Shown piece by piece: positions 59,401 to 64,000 of a stretch of DNA of 64,000 bases; the stretch's first letter is position 1, and each line of letters starts with the position of its first letter. Location: contig OZ026607.1 of NCBI GenBank assembly GCA_964020085.1, positions 20,743,106 through 20,807,105 on the forward strand, written 5' to 3'. Made by a program: the position numbers and the translations under genes. This stretch comes from Micromussa lordhowensis. Its lineage: Eukaryota; Cnidaria; Anthozoa; Scleractinia; Lobophylliidae. The notes under the pieces were generated by a model that was given only the letters and a program-made list of their open reading frames with translations, was not told the DNA's origin and ran no database searches.

Positions 59401-62400
59401 TGTTCCTCTATGATTGCACTTTAAGTGCATACTAATTAGGAGATGATGCTTTTTGCGCCAGGGTGTTTTTGAAGCCCGTATAGTCGGCCTACTTTTTTGA
59501 GGATTTTTCCTTGGTCCCCCATTGGCAAAATCTCAGAAAATGGCCGATTTAGGTCTCCTTGGCAAATTTGTCATAACTCGGCTCTACGGGCACTTATGGA
59601 GGCGCAAGTTGCAGCAAAATATTCCTCTATGATTGCACTTTAAGTGCATACTAACTAGGAGATGATGCTTTTTGCGCCAGGGTGTTTTTGAAGCCCGTAT
59701 AGTCGGCCTACTTTTTTGAGCATTTTTTCCTTGGTCCCCCCTTGGCAAAATCTCAGAAAATGGCCAATTTAGGTCTCCTTGGAAAATTTGTCATAACTCG
59801 GCTCTACGGGCACTTATAGAGGTGCAAGTTGCAGCAAAATGTTCCTCTATGATTGCACTTTAAGTGCATACTACTTAGGAGACGATGCTCTTTGCGCCAG
59901 GGTGTTTTTGAAGCCCGTATAGTCGGCCTACTTTTTTGAGCATTTTCCCTTGGTCCCCCCTTGGCCAAATCTCAGAAAATGGCCGATTTAGGTCTCCTTG
60001 GCAAATTTGTCATAACTCGGCTGTACGGGCACTTAGGCGCAAAATGCAGCAAAATGTTCCTCTATGATTGCACTTTACGTGCATACTAGTTAAGAGATGA
60101 TGGAATTTGCGCCAGGGTGTTTTTAAAGCCCGTATAGTCTGCCTACTTTTTTGAGCATTTTCCATTGGTCCCCCCTTGGCAAAATCTCAGAAAATGGCCG
60201 ATTTAGGTCTCCTTGGCAAATTTGTCATAACTCGGCTCTACGGGCACTTATGGAGGCGCAAGTTGCAGCAAAATGTTCCTCTATGATTGCACTTTAAGTG
60301 CATACTAATTAGGAGATGATGCTTTTTGCGCCAGGGTGTTTTTGAAGACCGTATAGTCGGCCTACTTTTTTGAGCATTTTTCCTTGGTCCCCCCTTGGCA
60401 AAATCTCAGAAAATGGCCGATTTAGGTCTCCTTGGCGAATTTGTCATAACTCGGCTCTACGGGCACTTATGGAGGCGCAAGTTGCAGCAAAATGTTCCTC
60501 TATGATTGCACTTTAAGTGCATACTAATTAGGAGATGATGCTTTTTGCGCCAGGGTGTTTTTTAAGCCCGTATAGTCGGCCTACTTTTTTGAGCATTTTC
60601 CATTGGTCCTCCCTTGGCAAAATCTCAGAAAACGGCCGATTTAGGCCTCCTTGGCAAATTTGTCATAACTCGGCTCTATGGGCACTTATGGAGGCGCAAG
60701 TTGCAGCAAAATGTTCCTCTATGATTGCACTTTAAGTGCATACTAATTAGGAGATGATGCGATTTGCGCCAGGGTGTTTTTGAAGCCCGTATAGTCGGCC
60801 TACTTTTTTGAGCATTTTCCCTTGGTCCCCCCATGGCAAAATCTCAGAAAATGGCCGATTTAGGTCTCCTTGGCAAATTTGTCATAACTCGGCTCTACGG
60901 GCACTTATGGAGGCGCAAGTTGCAGCAGAATGTTGGTCTATGATTGCACGTTAAGTGCATACTAATTAGGAGATGATGCGATTTGCGCCAGGGTGTTTTT
61001 GAAGCCCGTATAGTCGGCCTACTATTTTAAGCATTTTCCATTGGTCCTCCCTTGGCAAAATCTCAGAAAACGGCCGATTTAGGCCTCCTTGGCAAATTTG
61101 TCATAACTCGGCTCTATGGGCACTTATGGAGGCGCAAGTTGCAGCAAAATGTTCCTCTATGATTGCACTTTAAGTGCATACTAATTAGGAGATGATGCGA
61201 TTTGCCCCAGGGTGTTTTTGAAGCCCGTATAGTCGGCCTACTTTTTTGAGCATTTTCCCTTGGTCCCCCCATGGCAAAATCTCAGAAAATGGCCGATTTA
61301 GGTCTCCTTGGCAAATTTGTCATAACTCGGCTCTACGGGCACTTATGGAGGCGCAAGTTGCAGCAAAATGTTCCTCTATGATTGCACTTTAAGTGCATAC
61401 TAACTAGGAGATGATGCTTTTTGCGCCAGGGTGTTTTTGAAGCCCGTATAGTCGGCCTACTTTTATGAGCATTTTCCCTTGGTCACCCCTTGGCAAAATC
61501 TCACAAAATGGCCGATTTAGGTCTCCTTGGCAAATTTGTCATAACTCGGCTCTACGGGCACTTATGGAGGTGCAAGGTGCAGCAAAATGTTCCTCTATGA
61601 TTGCACTTTAAGTGCATACTACTTAGGAGACGATGCTCTTTGCGCCAGGGTGTTTTTGAAGCCCGTATAGTCGGCCTACTTTTTATAGCATTTTCCCTTG
61701 GTCCCCCCTTGGCCAAATCTTAGAAAATGGCCGATTTAGGTCTCCTTGGCAAATTTGTCATAACTCGGCTCTACGGGCACTTATGGAGCGCAAAATGCAG
61801 CAAAATGTTCCTCTATGATTGCACTTTACGTGCATACTAGTTAAGAGATGATGGAATTTGCGCCAGGGTGTTTTTAAAGCCCGTATAGTCTGCCTACTTT
61901 TTTGAGCATTTTCCATTGGTCCCCCCTTGGCAAAATCTCAGAAAATGGCCGATTTAGGTCTCCTTGGCAAATTTGTCATAACTCGGCTCTACGGGCACTT
62001 ATGGAGGCGCAAGTTGCAGCAAAATGTTCCTCTATGATTGCACTTTAAGTGCATACTAATTAGGAGATGATGCTTTTTGCGCCAGGGTGTTTTTGAAGCC
62101 CGTATAGTCGGCCTACTTTTTTGAGGATTTTTCCTTGGTCCCCCATTGGCAAAATCTCAGAAAATGGCCGATTTAGGTCTCCTTGGCAAATTTGTCATAA
62201 CTCGGCTCTACGGGCACTTATGGAGGCGCAAGTTGCAGCAAAATGTTCCTCTATGATTGCACTTTAAGTGCATACTAACTAGGAGATGATGCTTTTTGCG
62301 CCAGGGTGTTTTTGAAGCCCGTATAGTCGGCCTACTTTTTTGAGCATTTTTTCCTTGGTCCCCCCTTGGCAAAATCTCAGAAAATGGCCAATTTAGGTCT

Positions 62401-64000
62401 CCTTGGAAAATTTGTCATAACTCGGCTCTACGGGCACTTATAGAGGTGCAAGTTGCAGCAAAATGTTCCTCTATGATTGCACTTTAAGTGCATTCTAATT
62501 AGGAGATGATGCGATTTACGCTAGGGTGTTTTTGAAGCCCGTATAGTCGGCCTACTTTTTTGAGCATTTTCCCTTGGTCCCCCCTTGGCAAAATCTCAGA
62601 AAATGGCCGATTTAGGTCTCCTTGGCAAATTTGTCATAACTCGGCTCTACGGGCACTTATGGAGGCGCAAGTTGCAGCAACATTTTGCTCTATGATTGCA
62701 CTTTAAGTGCATACTAATTAGGAGATGATGCGATTTGGGCCAGGGTGTTTTTGAAGCCCGTATAGTCGGCCTACTATTTTAAGCATTTTCCATTGGTCCT
62801 CCCTTGGCAAAATCTCAGAACATGGCCGATTTAGGCCTCCTTGGCAAATTTGTCATAACTCGGCTCTACGGGTACTTATGGAGGCGCAAGTTGCAGCAAA
62901 ATGTTCCTTTATGATTGCACTTTAAATGCATACTAATTTGGAGATGATGCGATTTGGGCCAGGGTGTTTTTAAAGCCCGTATAGTCGGCCAACTTTTTTG
63001 AGCATTTTCCCTCTGTCCCCCCTTGTCAAAATCTCAGAAAATGGCCAATTTAGGTCTCTTTGGCAAATTTGTCATAACTCGGCTCTACGGGCACTTATGG
63101 AGGCGCAAGTTGCAGCAAAATGTTCCTCTATGATTGCACTTTAAGAGCATTGTAATTAGGAGATGATGCGATTTGCGCCAGGGTGTTTTTGAAGCCCGTA
63201 TAGTCGGCCTACTTTTTTGAGCATTTTCCCTTGGTCCCCCCTTGGCCAAATCTCAGAAAATGGCCGATTTAGGCCTCCTTGGCAAATTTGTCATAACTCG
63301 GCTCTACGGGCACTTATGGAGGCGCAAGTTGCAGCAAAATGTTCCTCTATGATTGCACTTTAAGTGCATACTAATTAGGAGATGATGCGATTTGCGCCAG
63401 GGTGTTTTTGAAGCCCGTATAGTCGGCCTACTATTTTAAGCATTTTCCATTGGTCCTCCCTTGCCAAAATCTCAGAAAATGGCCGATTTAGGCCTCCTTG
63501 GCAAATTTGTCATAACTCGGCTCTACGGGCACTTATGGAGGCGCAAGTTGCAGCAAAATGTTCCTCTATGATTGCACTTTAAGTGCATACTAAGTAGGAG
63601 ATGATGCTATTTGGGCCAGGGTGCTTTTGAAGCCCGTATAGTCGGCCTATTTTTTTGAGCATTTTTCCTTGGTCCCCCCTTGGCAAAATCTCAGAAAATG
63701 GCCGATTTAGGCCTCCTTGGTAAATTTGTCATAACTCGGCTCTACGGGCACTTATGGAGGCGCAAGTTGCAGCAAAATGTTCCTCTATGATTGCACTTTA
63801 AGTGCATACTAACTAAGAGATGATGCAACTTAGGCCAGGGTGCTTTTGAAGGCCGTATAGTAAGCCTACTTTTTTGAGCATTTTTCCTCGGTCCCCCCTT
63901 GGCAAAATCTCAGAAAATGGCCGATTTAGGTCTCCTTGGCAAATTTGTCATAACTCGGCTCTACGTGCACTTATGGAGGCGCAAGTTGCAGCAAAATGTT
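47424..64000. repeat. Satellite DNA array, 219-bp monomer, about 76 copies, runs off right edge
   Basis: Starts of CACTTATGGA at 47424, 47643, 47862, 48081 and 48300 are exactly 219 bp apart, and the array continues head-to-tail to the end. Monomers share blocks such as GGCGCAAGTTGCAGCAAAAT, GCACTTTAAGTGC (palindrome), GAAGCCCGTATAGTCGGCC and CATAACTCGGCTCTACGGG. Sub-variants differ at fixed places (gcgatttgcg, gctttttgcg or gctatttggg; ccccccttgg or cctcccttgg). Open frames of about 65 codons recur because 219 is divisible by three, but each is closed by the TAA inside the palindrome. No gene is supported here. Confidence 0.97.
50011..51850. repeat. Satellite monomers with a shared 74-bp deletion
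   Basis: TTGGGTCATATTGCAC at 50011, 51470 and 51834 marks the same deletion junction. Spacings of 1459 and 364 bp equal 7 and 2 monomers minus 74. Confidence 0.85.

Noticed and set aside
54246..60735. Recurrent open frames of about 65 codons in the satellite
   Set aside because: The 219-bp unit is divisible by three, so any open stretch recurs. Each ends at the TAA in the palindrome, and no longer frame spans monomers.
47424..64000. CRISPR-like array
   Set aside because: Units are long, contiguous and lack unique spacers, and the context is eukaryotic. This is satellite DNA.

Overview
This is eukaryotic, intron-rich, AT-rich animal DNA, most likely from an anthozoan cnidarian and probably a stony coral. 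That call rests on short phase-matched exons with GT/AG borders, receptor tyrosine kinases (RTKs) with thrombospondin type-1 and WSC-like ectodomains, and cnidarian-style SINE, MITE and retrotransposon debris. The species is inferred and could not be checked here.

The core of the window is a cluster of three paralogous RTK genes. Gene A is on the minus strand (10982 to 2356). Gene B (17243-27953) and gene C (34873-44823) are on the plus strand. I rebuilt them exon by exon from splice borders and reading phase. Each encodes a signal peptide, WSC-like and TSP1 modules, one transmembrane helix, and a tyrosine kinase domain with glycine loop, VAVK, HRDLAARN and DFG. The ectodomains differ: A is WSC-TSP1-TSP1-WSC-TSP1, B is WSC-TSP1-WSC-TSP1, C is WSC-TSP1. 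Every module is one phase 1-1 exon. B (799 codons plus stop) and C (630 plus stop) are complete and in frame. A has no visible counterpart of the last three kinase exons. A decayed extra first exon lies upstream of A (11450-11576), and C has lost the ancestral start codon but keeps an internal one. Homologous 5' flanking DNA with telomere-like CCCTAA motifs lies upstream of the first exons in the same relative orientation, so the duplication unit included the upstream region.

Left of gene A (1-1909, minus) are two exons of an unrecognised gene with a Pro/Gln/Ala repeat, whose intron carries a 37-bp minisatellite. Between A and B is a broken LINE remnant (13390-14650). Between B and C are a tRNA-derived SINE fragment, inverted repeats and long stretches with nothing recognisable. 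Introns contain several hairpin MITEs, a LINE 3' end and a SINE.

Right of gene C is a Ty3/gypsy-type LTR retrotransposon fragment on the minus strand (about 45130-47423), broken by frameshifts. It is cut abruptly by a satellite array that fills 47424-64000. The array has a 219-bp monomer in about 76 copies, with local higher-order repeats, shared-deletion monomers and a short palindrome in each unit, and it runs off the right edge.
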